Below are positions 12,157 through 24,796 of a DNA stretch of 64,000 nt, in pieces. The notes under the pieces were generated by a model, which saw only the letters and a program-made list of their open reading frames with translations, was not told the origin of the DNA and did no database searches. The DNA lies in the NCBI GenBank assembly GCA_017607445.1, contig JAEVHH010000003.1:1674001-1738000 (forward strand), given 5' to 3'. The position numbers and the translations under genes were made by a program. Source of the stretch: Histoplasma ohiense (taxonomy: Eukaryota; Ascomycota; Eurotiomycetes; Onygenales; Ajellomycetaceae). Position 1 is the first letter of the stretch, and each line of letters opens with the position of its first letter.

Positions 12157-12690
12157 TGTAACAGGCGTACTTCGATTAATGATTTGATACTATTCTAATT
12201 ACAGATTACAAATTGATTAAGGAAAGAAGGAGAAAAGAAATCAGAAGAAAAGATCATACAAAGAGAGTTCTTATAGAGAGAAGTTCAGAGTGAAAGAATA
12301 TCAGAAGCTGCTCCACAGTGAAGTATGGAGTGGAAGAACATTAAGAAATATGTGTAAGAATTGTTAGAAACTACACAAGTGTGGAGTGTGGAATGAGGGA
12401 ATCATTGAAAACTACACAGAAGAATCATTAGAGACTATATAAGTGCAGAATATGAAGTGAAAGAATATTAGAAGCTACACAGAAGAATCATTAGAGACTA
12501 TATAAGCATGAAGCACAAAGCAGAAGAATGTTAAAAGCTATACAGAAGAATTGTTAGAAACTATATGAATGCAGAGTACAGAGTGAAAGAACATTGAGAA
12601 TTACATGAGATCACAACAGTCTGAAACAAGTGAATGCAGAAGAGAAGTTGATTGCATAAGTTAATTACTAACAAATGCTAATCCATCACA
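12157..12690 (-). repeat. Gypsy-1 LTR, 534 bp (four 63-bp units)
   Basis: Begins TGTAACAGGCG and ends CCATCACA. It is exactly 63 bp longer than the non-RIPped LTR because it has four instead of three copies of the internal unit starting GAATC/TTGTTAGA. RIPped throughout. Confidence 0.85.
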
Positions 12691-15600
12691 TTATCCCCCT
12701 CTATCAGAGTAAGTGAGGACTTGTAGATGTCGAGGATGATGGTGTCCTTCAAGATGAACACAGATTCCCAGATCAGATGATTGTATTCTACTCATTTCAT
12801 GAGATATTCACAGCAGTGGCAGTTGATTCTATTGTCAAGAATTGCTTTGATTTCCCACTTGAGTTCATTGTCTTCTTCTACAATGACAGATGACTGTCAA
12901 TTGGAGATTCTCTGTGAGAGGAATGGATCCTCAGCTGTGGGTTGGAGCAGATTCATATGAAAGACATTGTGAATATCAGATGGAGTGTTGAGTTGATAAT
13001 TGTGTGTGTCTAGCACTTTCTTCACTGTATATTTGATATGATGATAATCTAGTGTATGCAAGAAGTGATCTGTTCTTATATTCTTGAGATTCAATCAGAT
13101 TTTGTCTTTTATATGATATCAGATTGCAGAACTTCTTCTGATGTTTGTTTGATTCTTATAATCTTGTTGAATGCTGATCATTGAAGTTTCTGCTCATTCA
13201 TAAGCTTTCTTCAATTTGCTCACAATGTTCTCTGCCATCTGTATGAGACTGCAGATGTATGTGATTTCTCAGAGAGTCTCAGAGAAGTTCAGAATCTCTA
13301 AATTATATCTGTGTAGAAGAAAGAATGAGCTTACATCTGTTGTAGCAGAATCTCAACTGTTAATCACAATCTCAGTGTGTGGCAGCAGATTGTTTCAGTT
13401 GTTTTGTGTATAATTGCAGAACTTACAGAGAATGTTCTTTATTATTTGTATCATTCTCTCAATAGCTTCATCAGTCTCTGAATGATATACTGTTGATAAC
13501 TTTCATTCAATTCTTAATAATTGGCATACACAGACTCAGAGTGCACTGACAAATTGACTGTCTCTATCTGACACAATGAATGAAGACAGACTGTGTATAC
13601 AATAGAATGAGCTTCTGATGAAGACATCTGCAACTACTTTGACATCCATCTTGTCACAGAGCTGTAGTATTACACCCTTGCTGAGTCAGTCAACAATGAC
13701 TAGAATGTTTGTAGAATCTCCACTTTCAGATAAGAAAACTGCAAAATCAATAGCTATATCATATCAAATTCAGTTGAAGACAGATAGAAGCTTCAGCATC
13801 TCTTTTCAGTGTTCATATCATACTGTCACTGAGCTGCAGCAATCACAGTTGTGTACAAATCAGTGTATGTCTTTTGATATATCTGATCAGTAGAATTCTC
13901 AGATGATGATGTTGTATATGATTTTGCATTCTGAATGTCTGATCATCAGCAAGTCATGAATTTCTTGCATGATCTGTGTTTATAGAGATTCTGAATTGAG
14001 GATCCATCATCTATCTTGAAAGTATAAGCAGTTGTCATCATCAATTGAACATGCTGAGATATTCATTCTTGAGTATACACTTGGAGGGAATTGAGATGCT
14101 CTGTTTTGTATGACTTCAGCAGCTTGTTGTCAGAATTCATCTGCTTCTGCTGCTAGCTTTCATTGTTCTTCAAGTGAGGATTCTTGAGCTTGGAACTGAT
14201 TGATATGTACATGGAGTTTGTCTGATTGTGTAGAACTTTCTATAATTGCAGAGTTGATTAATCAATGCTCTTGATGTTTTCATCTATCATTCAAGTCATC
14301 AGATGGCATATCTTGTTCTCAGTGGAACAGAGCATTCACAAGAGTGTTCTCTACTTCAGATTGATAACAAATTGTGAATGAAAAACAGCTAAGAAACAAT
14401 GATCAATGCATATGTCTTTCAGTGAACTTACAAGTGATTGTGAAGTACTCTAAGTTCTTATGATCAATAACAATCTCAAACTTTTCAACACTCATAAGTT
14501 TGAACTCTCATTCTTCAAAGCATTGTATGATCACTAGAAGCTTCTTGTCATAGATCTCATAGTTGCATTCAGTGAATGACATCTTTTTCAAGATGAAGAC
14601 ACAGAATTGTAGAATATCTTTGTTATCATATTGCATCAGTGTCTCATCTACTACATAATCTGAGATGTCTGTTTTGAGAATTGTATGCTTATTCAGATTG
14701 AATGATTGCAGCATTGAGATGCTTGTGAATATACACTTCAGCTTTTTGAATACTGCATCCACTTCATCAGTTCATTGAAACACAGCATCTTTTCAGATCA
14801 GATCTGTCAGTGATTGTATAATATTGAAGAAGTTTTTGATGAATCTTCAGTAGAAGTTGACAAATTCTAGAAAGCTTCTAGTCTCTTTTATCAAGACTGA
14901 TGTCTCTCAGTTGAGGATTGCTTCCATCTTCTTAGAATTCATGTGTACATCTTTTTCAGCTTCAATGATGAATTCTAGATAGATTGTAGATTTGATCTTG
15001 AAGTTGCATTTGTCAATGTTCACTTACAGTTCAGCTTTTTGTAGACAGTCAAGCACTTGTTGTATGTGCTTGCAATACTCAGTGAACAGTTCATTGATGA
15101 AAATCAGAATATCATTCATATATACTGAGATGATCTCATCAAGCAGATCTTGTAGAGCTCAGTTAATGTATTTCTGAAACATGCTCAGAGCATTCACTAA
15201 TTCAAAGAGGATCACTGTTCATTCATATAATCTGTAACACATATGAAAAGCAGTTAGCTATTCATCACCTTCATTAATTCTTATCTTATAGAAGACTGCA
15301 GAGATATCAAGCTTTGTAAATCATTTTGCTTTTTCTATTCATTTAAATATTTTGTTGATGAGTGGAAGAGGGTATCAATTCTTCTGTGTAATCTTGTTGA
15401 GTTCTTGATAGTCAACACAGAATCATAAGCCTTCTTCTGATTTCTTTGCAAACAGTACAGATGCTGCAGTGAGTGAGTTGCTAACACAAATAAAGTCTTT
15501 GTTCAGTAGTCTGTTGAGCATTTTTTGTAGAATGAGAAGCTCATCACATGACATGCTGTAGAGAGAATCTCAGAGTGGTTGCAGATTCTTACCATTCTCT

Positions 15601-16300
15601 TTGATGAGTTTGATTGTATGATTTATACTGGATTCTCAGTGAGAAGAAAGCTTTTCAGCTTCTTTTTCATTGAACATATCTGCAAAGTCTTTGTATGATT
15701 TGAGTAGTTTCTTGTATGATTTCTTGGGATCTTTGAGTTCTAGCTTTTCTAACACTTTTTTGATATCTGTCATACTAGCAGTGAACACTTGAACATTCTT
15801 CTTCTCATGCATTTGATGAGTTAGTAGTTTGTATGCTTCTGCTGATATCTGGGTGAGATCAGCAGTTCTATCAATATTCTTCTTATAAACATAATTGCCT
15901 TCTGAGAAAATAAGACAGTGGTTGCATGTGTTTAACAAGGTTTCAAATTCTGTGAGTCATGATAGACTGAGCATTAGATCATACTCAAGGTCTTGTATTT
16001 CATATATATATATATTCTTTTTCTTGTGTTCTTCTACATTGATATTAAATCTTATCATGTTGTAGAAGGTGGATCCTCTGAGGCTGTCAAATCCACTGAG
16101 CTTATATGATTTGAAAAAGAGAATATGCTGAAGCTTATGCTTCTCGACCAGCTGAATGTCTATAAGAGTATAGTGAAGAAAACCACTGTCTATCATTGCT
16201 TGTATGTTGACTAAGCTATTTACAATGATAGAAATCATGATTGTGTCTGCTTGCATCTTCTGCTCAAATCTTCAGCTAGCTTTCTGCTTTTTGAGCTCTC
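12691..16300 (-). pseudogene. Gypsy-1 pol remnant (G1-B): protease to chromodomain
   Basis: Colinear with pol of the non-RIPped copy. Recognisable pieces are the integrase C-terminal region (12897-13094, NIRTDHFLHTLDYHH), RNase H (14508-14762, with LKTDISDYVVDETLMQYD), the region joining protease to RT (15636-15938) and protease (15957-16256, with MIDSGFLHYTLID). In this copy the protease-to-RT join keeps six A residues in the coding strand and reads through in one frame, unlike the non-RIPped copy. Stops are mainly TGA. Confidence 0.8.
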
Positions 16301-17212
16301 ATTCATATTTTAGAGCAAGAACTCATCTTTTCTCTGTTTTTATCTATTCACAGACAATGCAGTGTTTACACACATGAGGGGTTTACTCAGAGCAATTGCA
16401 TTCAGACATTGATTCACAAAGTGCTCTGACTTGTCACAGCATATACAGACTTCTCTGATGATTCAGTCAGCAGCATTCTTCTCTGAGACATTGAGAACTC
16501 TCAGACAATTTGTGTTTATGTATAAAATTCAGTTCATTGATTCTGGTTCAATGATAGAGGGTGCTGCAGAGCAGTTCAAGACATACACATTTATTCAGCA
16601 GAATTCTCTGTGATTTTGAAGTGTGCAGAACTGAGACAGATCATTGTTCAACAGACAAAGATCAGTACAGAATTTGCTGTATATTGAGAGCTTTGAATGC
16701 TCTATACTTTGATTATACAACTGAAAGTTCAAGTTTTTGAACAATATATTGATCTTGATGATGTCATTTCAGTCTTACCCATCTGCTTCTAGAAGCTTGC
16801 AATTGAATTCAGAAAGATAAGTTGTCAATACAACATTCATCTGACAAGTCTGATTAAGTCAGTTCAACACCTTGACTTGAAGTATAGAATTGAGGAAGAG
16901 AGAGTTGAGTTGTTGAAAGACTAGCTCTGACATACACTGATCATTCTGACAATGACTCATTCAGAGTTGGAATTTCACTAACATGTCATCATTCAATCTG
17001 CTATGGATATACCACATTTGATTGAATAGCGAGTCTATTGCTCATCTGTTGATGTTCAATTTGGTGTTCACTTTTGACTTTCATATGAGGTAGAGTGCTA
17101 GGTCTCTCTCATATTTGTCAAGAATTGAGAGCTTCTCTCTTGAAGGCTTTTCATGAGATGTGGGTGTAGAAGGAATGATGAATGTGAGAGTGTTCATCTC
17201 AGCAAATCATTG
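16301..17212 (-). pseudogene. Gypsy-1 gag remnant (G1-B), larger part
   Basis: RIPped gag cut after its N-terminal region by insertion of G1-C; the N-terminal end and leader continue at 24313. The frame is broken throughout. The order of zinc-knuckle remnant and capsid-like region follows the non-RIPped gag at 61236-62351. Confidence 0.7.
17208..17212. repeat. Target duplication CATTG (left) of nested gypsy-1
   Basis: CATTG here and at 24308-24312 brackets G1-C exactly. It splits the gag context AAATCATTGTTGCAATTC that is continuous in copy G1-D near 30246. Confidence 0.85.
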
Positions 17213-17746
17213 TGTAACGGGTGTACTTCGATTAACGATTTGATACTATCCTAATTACAGATTACGAATTGATTAAGAAAAGAAAGAGAAAAGAAATCAG
17301 AAGAAAAGATTGTACAAAGAGGGTTCTTATAGAGAAAGATTCAAAATGAAAGAATATCAGAAGCCACTCCACAGTGAAGTGTGAAGTGAAAGAACATTAA
17401 GAGATACACATAAGAATCATTAGAAGCTACACAAGTGCAGAATGTGAAGTGAAGAAATCATTGAAAGCTACACAGAAGAATTGTTAGAGACTATATGAGT
17501 GCAGAACACAGAGTGAAAGAATATAAGAAGCTACATAAAAGAATTGTTAGAGACTACATAAGTGTGGAACACAGAGTGAAAGAATGTAAGAAGCTATGCA
17601 GAAGAATTGTTAGAAACTATGTGAGTGCAGAGCACAGAGCAGAAGAACATTGAGAATTATGCAAGATCACAACAGTCAGAAACAAGTGAATACAGAAGAG
17701 GAGTTGATTGTGTAAGTTAATTACTAACAGATGCTAACTCATCACA
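17213..17746 (-). repeat. Gypsy-1 LTR (G1-C, left)
   Basis: TGTAACGGGTG to CTCATCACA, four 63-bp units, RIPped. A pyrimidine-rich polypurine-tract complement (TTATCCCCC) follows at 17747. Confidence 0.85.
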
Positions 17747-19705
17747 TTATCCCCCTCTATCAGAGTGAGTGAGAACTCATAGATGTTGAGAGCAGTGGTG
17801 TTCTCCAAGATGAATACAGATTCTCAGATCAGATAATTGTATTCTATTCATTTGATAAGATATTCACAACAGCAGTGATTGATTCTATCATCAAGAATTG
17901 CTTCAATTTCTCATTTGAGTTCATTGTCTTCTTCTACAATGGCAGATGGCTGTCAATTGAAGATTCTCTGTGAGAGGAATGAATTCTCAGCTGCAGGTCA
18001 GAGCAGATTTGTATGAAAGACATTGTGAATGTCAGATGAGATGTTGAGTTGATAATCATGTGTGTCTAGCACTTTCTTCACTGTATATTTGATGTGATGA
18101 TAATCTAGTGTATGCAAGAGATGATTCATTCTTATGTTCTTGAGATTCAGTCAGATTTTGTCTTCTACATGGTATTGAGTTGCAGAACTTCTTCTGATGT
18201 TCACTTGATTCTTGTAATCTTGCTGAATGCTGATCATTGAAGCTTCTGCTTATTCACAGACTTTCTTCAGCTTGCTCACAATGTTCTCTGCTGTCTGTAT
18301 GAGGCTGTGGGTGTATGTGGTTTCTCAGAGAGTCTCAGAGAAGTCCAGAATCTCTAAGTTGTATCTATATAGAAGAAAGAATGAGCTTACATCTGTTGTA
18401 GTGAAATCTCAACTGTTAATTGCAATCTCAGTGTGTGGCAGCAGATTGCTTCAGTTGTCTTGTGTATAATTGCAGAACTTATGAAGAATGTTCTTTACTA
18501 TTTATATCATTCTCTCAGTAGCTTCATCAGTCTCTGGATGATACACTGTTGATAACTTTTATTTGATTCTTAATAATTGGCATATGTGGGCTCAGAGTGC
18601 ACTGATGAATTGACTGTCTCTATCTGATACAATGAATGAAAGCAGATTATGTATACAATAGAATGAGCTTCTGATGAAGACATCTGCAACTACTTCAGTG
18701 TTCATCTTGTCACAGAGCTGTAGTATTACACCCTTACTGAGTTGATCAACAATGACTAGAATGTTTGTAGAATCTCTGCTTTTGAGTAAGAAAACTGCAA
18801 AATTGATAGCTATATCATGTCAAGTTCAGTTGAGAACAGATAGAGGCTTCAGTATTTCTTTTCAGCATTCATATCATGCCATCACTGAGCTGCAGCAATC
18901 ACAGTTGTGTACAAACTGATGTATATCTTTTAACATATCTGATCAGTAGAATTCTTGAGTGATGATGTTGTACATGATTTCATATTCTGAGTGTTCAGTC
19001 ATCAGTGAGTCATGAATTTCTTGCATGATCTGTGTTCATAGAGATTCTGAATTGAGGATTCATTATCTATCTCAAAAGTGTAAGCAGTTGTCATCATCAA
19101 TTGAACATGCTGAGATATCTGTTCTTGAGTATATGCTTGTGGAGAATCAAGATGCTCTGTTTTATATGACTTCAGTGATTTGTTGTCAGAATTCATCTGC
19201 TTCTACTGCTAGCTTCCATTGTTCTTTGAGTGAGGGTTCTTAAGCTTGAAACTGATTGACATGTATGTGGGGTTTGTCTGGTTGTGTAGAACTTTCTATG
19301 ATTGCAGAGTTGATTAATCAATGCTCTTGATATTTCCATCTATCATCCAAGTCATCAGATAGTATATCTTGTTCTCAGTGGAACAGAGCATCTGCAAGAA
19401 TGTTCTCTACTTCAGATCAATAACAAATTGTGAATAAAAAACAGCTAAGAAACAATGATCAACACATATATCTTTCAGTGAGCTTATGAGTGATTGTGAA
19501 GTACTCTAAGTTCTTATGATCAGTAACAATCTCAAACTTTTTGATGCTTATAAGTTCAGACTTTCATTCTTCAAGACATTGTATGATTGCTAGAAGCTTC
19601 TTGTTGTAGATCTCATAGTTGCATTCAGTGGACAACATTTTTTTCAAAATGAAGGCACAGAGTTGTAGAACATCTTCATTATCATATTGCATCAGTGCCT
19701 CATCT

Positions 19706-19713
19706 ACTATGTA
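19706..19713. repeat. 8-bp target duplication ACTATGTA (left)
   Basis: Repeated exactly at 20723-20730. An 8-bp duplication is typical of hAT insertions. The uninterrupted sequence is seen in the sister copies. Confidence 0.85.
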
Positions 19714-20029
19714 TAGGCTGGCCGATGGGACCATGAATTTCATGTTTGGTTTGGTTTGGTTTGGTCCCAGTCCATTTCTTGGCGTGATTTTCAGTGGGAC
19801 CAGAATCAGAATGGGAGTGTAAAGTGACTAGAATTATTAGAACATGAGTGAAATGGGACTAATAAATCTTGATATTTCATGTAAAGTGACTGACTATCAA
19901 AAATAAGAACATGACCTGGGACTGACTATGATTTTGACTGAGGTTTGGTCCCGTTCTGATGATTATATAATACATATCTTAGATATCAATCTGATGATAT
20001 GATTGGTGGAGATATCGCTCCTATCTAGT

Positions 20030-20390
20030 GCTGCCAATCAATCTATTGCTGCTAAGCTATCCCTCGCTGCTAAGCTATCCCTCGCTGCTAAGCTATCGCC
20101 GCTGCCAACCTATCTATTGCTGCAAGCTATCCCTCGCTGCTAATCTATCACTGCTAATCTATCGCTGCCAACCTATCTATCGCTGCCAATTTATCTACCA
20201 CTGCCAATCTATCTATTGCTGCTAATCTATTGCTGCTGCCAATCTATCTATCGCTGCTAATCTATTGCTGCTGCTAATCTATCTATCGCTGCTAATCTAT
20301 CGCTGCTAATCTATCGCTGCTAATCTATCGCTGCTAATCTATCGCTGCTAATCTATCGCTGCCAACCTATCTACCGCGGCGAATCTATCT
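20030..20390. repeat. 14-bp minisatellite inside the hAT-like element
   Basis: Imperfect tandem copies of CTATCGCTGCTAAT and variants (CCTCGCTGCTAAG, CGCTGCCAAC), cleanest at about 20285-20360. It is open in some frames only because it is repetitive. Confidence 0.85.
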
Positions 20391-20507
20391 ATCACTATCA
20401 TTACTAGTTCAAAATAGAACTAGAGCATAAACACACTAAACTTCTTTTGATAGGTAATGATTTTTGGTAACACTCATAGCATTATATCATCTATATAGGG
20501 TAAATCA

Positions 20508-20554
20508 TGGTCCCATTTGGTCCCATTTTAACAAAATGGGACCAAATGGGACCA
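20508..20554. repeat. Perfect 22-bp-arm hairpin with 3-base loop
   Basis: Arms 20508-20529 and 20533-20554 are exact complements around AAC. Each arm carries two GGTCCCATTT words, the motif spread through the rest of the element. Confidence 0.9.
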
Positions 20555-22310
20555 GAATCAGTAATTTATAAGAAGAACATGACCTGGGACTAGATTTATA
20601 ATATAAACAGTGTAAAGTGACTAATTTAATAAACACTATATGGGACCAGGACTAAGAAATTTGATAATGGGACTGGAGAAATATTTAGTCCCAGTCCCAT
20701 GCATGGTCACACGGCCAGTCTAACTATGTAATCTGAGATGTCTGTTTCAAGAATTGTATGCTTATCTGAATCAAATGATTGCAGTATTGAGATGCTTGTG
20801 AACATATACTTCAGCTTTTTGAATGCTGTGTCTGCTTTGTCAGTCCATTGGAACACAGCATCTTTCCAGATCAGATTCATCAGTGATTGTATGATATTAA
20901 AGAAGTCTTTGATGAATCTTCAGTAGAAGTTGACAAATTCTAGAAAGCTTCTAGTCTCTTTTACTGAGACTGATGTCTCTCAGTTGAGGATTGCTTCCAC
21001 CTTCTTAGAATCCATGCATATGCCTTTTTCAGCTTCAATGATGAATTCTAGATAGGTTGTAGACTTGATCTCAAAGTTGCATTTATCAATGTCCACTTGC
21101 AGTCCAGCTTTTCATAGATGGTCAAGCACTTGTCATATATGCTTGCAGTGCTCAGTAAGCAGTCCATTGATGAAGATCAGAATATCATCCATGTACACTG
21201 AAACAATCTCATCAAGCAGATCTTATAGAGCCCAGTTAATGTATTTCTGAAACATGCTCAGAGTGTTCACTAATCCAAAGAAGGTCACTGTTCATTTGTA
21301 TAATTCATAATGTGTATGAAAAGTGATTAGCCATTCATCATCTTCATTAATCCTTATCTTATAGAAGGCTGCAGAGATGTCAAGCTTTGTAAATCATTTT
21401 GCTTTTTCTACTTGTTTGAGTGTTTTGTTGATGAGTGGAAGAGAGTATCAATCCTTCCACATAATCTTGTTGAGTTCTTGATAGTCAACACAGAATTGTA
21501 AGCCTTCTTCTGATTTCTTCATGAACAGTATAAGTGCTGTAGTGGGTGAGTTGCTAACATGAATGAAGCCTTTGTTCAATAGTTTGTTGAGTATTTTTCA
21601 TAGAACAAGAAGCTTGTTGTGTGATATGCTGTAGAGAGAATCTCAGAGTGATTGTGAATTCTTACTATTCTTCTTGATGAGCTTGATTGTATAATCTATA
21701 TCAGATTCTTGATGAGAAGAAAGCTTTTCAGCTTCTTTTTCAGCAAACATGTCTGTGAAGTCTTTGTATGATTTGAGTAGTTTCTTATGTGATTTCTTGG
21801 AGTCTTTGAGTTCTAGCTTTTCTAACACTTTTTTGATATCTGCTATGCTAGCAGTGAACACTTGGACATTCTTCTTCTCATGTGCTTGATGAGTTAGTAG
21901 TTTGTATGCTTCCACTGATATCTGAGTGAGATCAGTGGTTCTATTGACATTCTTCTCATAAACACAGTCATCTTCTGAGAAAATAAGACAGTGATTGCAT
22001 GTGTCCAACAAGGTTTCAAATTCTGTGAGCCATGATAGACTGAGTATTAGATTGTACTCAAGACTTTGTATTTCATATATATATACATTCTTTTTCTTGT
22101 GTCCTTCTATGTTGACATTAAATCTTATCATATTGTAGGAGATGGATCCTCTGAGACTGTCAAATTCACTGAGTTTACACAATTTGAAAAAAGAGAATAT
22201 GCTGAAGCTTATGCTTCTCAACCAGCTGAATGTCTATAAGAGTGTAGTGAAGAAAACCACTGTCTATCATTACTTGTATATTGACTAAGCTATTTACAAT
22301 AGCAGAGATC

Positions 22311-23430
22311 ATGATTGCATCTGCTTGTATCTTCTGCTTGAATCTTCAGCTAGCTTTTTGCTTCTTGAGCTCTTGTTCACATTTTAGAGCAAGAGCTCAT
22401 CTTTTCCCTGTTCTTGTCTATTCACAGATGATGCAGTGTTCACATGTGTGGGGGGTTTACTCAGAGTGATTGCATTTGAACATTGATTTGCAAAGTGCTC
22501 TGACTTGTCATAGTGTATGCAGACTTCTCTGACAATTCAGTCAGCAGTGTTCTTCTCTGAGATGTTGAGAATCTTCAGACAGTTTGTGTTCATATGTGAA
22601 ACTCAGTTCATTGATTCTGATTCAGAGATGAGGGGTGCTGCAGAGTGGTTCAAAGTGTATATATTTGTTCAATGAAATTCTCTACAATTTTGAAGTGTGC
22701 AGAACTGAGACAGATCATTGTTCAACAGATGAAGATCAGTGCAGAATTTGCTGTATATTGAGAGCTTTGAATACTCTATACTTTGATTATACAATTGAAA
22801 GTTCAAGTTCTTGAACAACATGTTGATCTTGATAGTGTTGTCCCAGTCTTGCTCATCTGCTTCTAGAAGCTTACAATCAAATTCAGAAAAATAAGTTATC
22901 AATGTGACATTCATCTGATGAGTTTGATTAAGTCAGTCTAATGTCTTGACTTGAAGTGTAGAATTGAGAAAGAGGGAGTTGAGTTGTTGAAAGACTAACT
23001 CTGATGTACACTGATGATTCTGACAATGACTCATTCAGAGTTGAAATTTTGCTAACACATCACCATCCAATCTGCTATGGATATACCACACTTGATTGAA
23101 TAGCAAGTCTATTGCTCATCCATCAATGTCCAATTTGATGTTTACTTTTGACTTCCACACAAGGTAGAGTGCTAGGTCTCTCTTATATTTGTCAAGGATT
23201 GAAAGCTTCTCTCTTGGAGGCTTTTTGTGAGATGTGGGTGTAGAAGAAATGATGAATGCAGAAGTGTTCATCTCAGCAAATTGTTGTTGCAATTCAGTCA
23301 TCTATAGCATCTGCTGCTGGAGAATACTTTGTAGATCTAAGTTATCATCCACTGCATTTGGATGTGGTGAGTGTTTGTAGAATTGCTTGTAGTTCATTTT
23401 GATATCTAAGAACATATAATAATAAAAAAA
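22311..23430 (-). pseudogene. Gypsy-1 gag remnant (G1-C)
   Basis: RIPped gag with broken frames. Readable parts are the N-terminal QQQFAEMNTSAF region (23116-23301) and a capsid-like segment (22669-22914, LLEADEQDWDNTIKINMLF). The frameshift region near 22373-22414 keeps the GGGAAAA word, and the stem beside it stays paired (GAGCTCTTG with CAAGAGCTC) although both arms have mutated. Confidence 0.75.
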
Positions 23431-23773
23431 AGAAAAGAAATACTTGTAGACATTTGATTCTCTCACAGACACTATTCACAGTGTTGCAGTGCTAAGCTTG
23501 ATCAAGCTTCTTTGTGAATGCTATTTGCAGTGTTACAGTTTGTAGGCACTCAGGCCTTGTAGAACATGATTGATTGTGTTTCAGATGCTTAGACACAACA
23601 GTCTATATAACTAATGATAAGAGCACTCAGACTCATGAGAGATCTCTTGTAACAACTAGACACTCAGATCTGTAAACAATACACTCAGATGTAAGAACTG
23701 ATAACAATGCACTTGAGTGTAAGAACTAATAATAAGACACTCAGATCTTAAACACAGAAGAATCAATTCATAA

Positions 23774-24307
23774 TGTAATGAGTATACTTCAATTAACAAT
23801 TTGATACTATTCTAATTACAGATTATGAATTGATTAAGGAAAGAAAGAGAAAAGAAATCAGAAGAAAAGATTATACAAAGAGAATTCTTATAGAGAAAGA
23901 TTTGAGATGGAAGAATATCAGAAGCCACTTCACAGTGAAGCATGAAGCAGAAGAATATTAAGAGATACACATAAAAATTGTTAGAAGCTACACAAGTGCA
24001 GAATGTGAAGTGGAAGAATCATTGAGAGCTACACAGAAGAATTGTTAAAAACTATACAAGTGCAGAACACAGAGCAGAAGAATGTAAGAAGCTACACAGA
24101 AGAATTGTTAGAGACTACACAAGTGTGGAACACAGAGTGAGAGAACATAAGAAGCTACATGAAAGAATCATTAGAAACTACACAAGCACAGAGCACAGAG
24201 CAGAAGAACATCGAGGGTTACACAAGATCACAACAGCCAGAAACAAGCAGATGCAGAAGAGGAGTTGATTGCATAAGTTAATTACTAACAGATGCTAATC
24301 CATCACA
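23774..24307 (-). repeat. Gypsy-1 LTR (G1-C, right)
   Basis: 534 bp, TGTAATGAG to CCATCACA, four 63-bp units. The adjacent priming site keeps its complementarity to the LTR despite CpG mutations on both sides. Confidence 0.85.
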
Positions 24308-24796
24308 CATTGTTGCAATTCAGTCATCTGTAGCACTTGCTGCTGAAGAATACTTCATAGATCTAAGTTGTTGTCCACTGTGTTCGGGTGTGATGGATGT
24401 TTGTAGAATTGTTTGTAGTTCATTTTGATATCTAGAGACATGTAATAAAAAAAAGAAAAGAAATACTTGTAGACACTCAGTTCTCTCACAGACACTATTT
24501 GCAGTGTTGCAGCACTAAGCTTTGTCAAGCTTCTTTGTGAACACTATTCACAGTGTTACAGTTTGTAGACACTCAGACCTTGTAGAACACAGTCAATTGT
24601 GTTTCAGATGCTTAGACACAACAGTCTATATAACTAATAATGAGAGCACTTGAGCTCATGAGGAATCTCTTATAACAACTAGACACTCAGATCTGTAAAT
24701 GATGCACTCAGATGTAAGAACTGATAACAACATACTCAGATATAAGAACTAATAACAAGACACTCAAATCTTAAACACAGAAGAATCAATTTGTAA
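24308..24796 (-). pseudogene. Gypsy-1 gag start and leader (rest of G1-B)
   Basis: Begins with the CATTG duplication, then the N-terminal end of gag and the leader with six decayed copies of the GCACTCGGGC motif, up to the 471-bp LTR. It joins 17212 once G1-C is taken out. Confidence 0.8.

Larger units (their letters stand above)
19714..20722. mobile_element. hAT-like non-autonomous DNA element, 1009 bp
   Basis: The ends are inverted, TAGGCTGGCCG left and the complement of TAGACTGGCCG right, flanked by an 8-bp duplication. There is no transposase frame. Both subterminal regions carry many GGGACC/GGGACT words in both orientations, as expected for transposase-binding motifs. The centre is a CGCTGCTAAT-rich minisatellite, and the right part has a long hairpin. 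CpG is plentiful, so it escaped the mutation that ruined its host element and is probably younger than it. Confidence 0.85.
17747..22310 (-). pseudogene. Gypsy-1 pol remnant (G1-C), split by a DNA transposon
   Basis: Protease, RT, RNase H, integrase and chromodomain remnants in the usual order. The best piece, 21643-22221 (192 aa), runs from protease through IADIKKVLEKLELK into the start of RT in one frame. The hAT-like element splits the RNase H block that reads DASGYVVGG in the non-RIPped copy. Confidence 0.8.
17213..24307 (-). mobile_element. Gypsy-1 copy G1-C, complete, nested in G1-B gag
   Basis: Full-length RIPped gypsy-1 with two 534-bp LTRs (17213-17746 and 23774-24307), each with four 63-bp units, and a 5-bp CATTG target duplication. 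Its RNase H region is interrupted by a hAT-like element at 19714-20722. It must have inserted after G1-B and before that DNA element. Confidence 0.9.

Noticed and set aside
12241..12690. CRISPR-like repeat array in the LTRs
   Set aside because: The 63-bp units are direct tandem repeats without unique spacers, inside LTRs of a eukaryotic retroelement.
20028..20225. 65-aa Tyr/Cys/Leu-rich frame in the hAT-like element
   Set aside because: Translation of the 14-bp minisatellite only.
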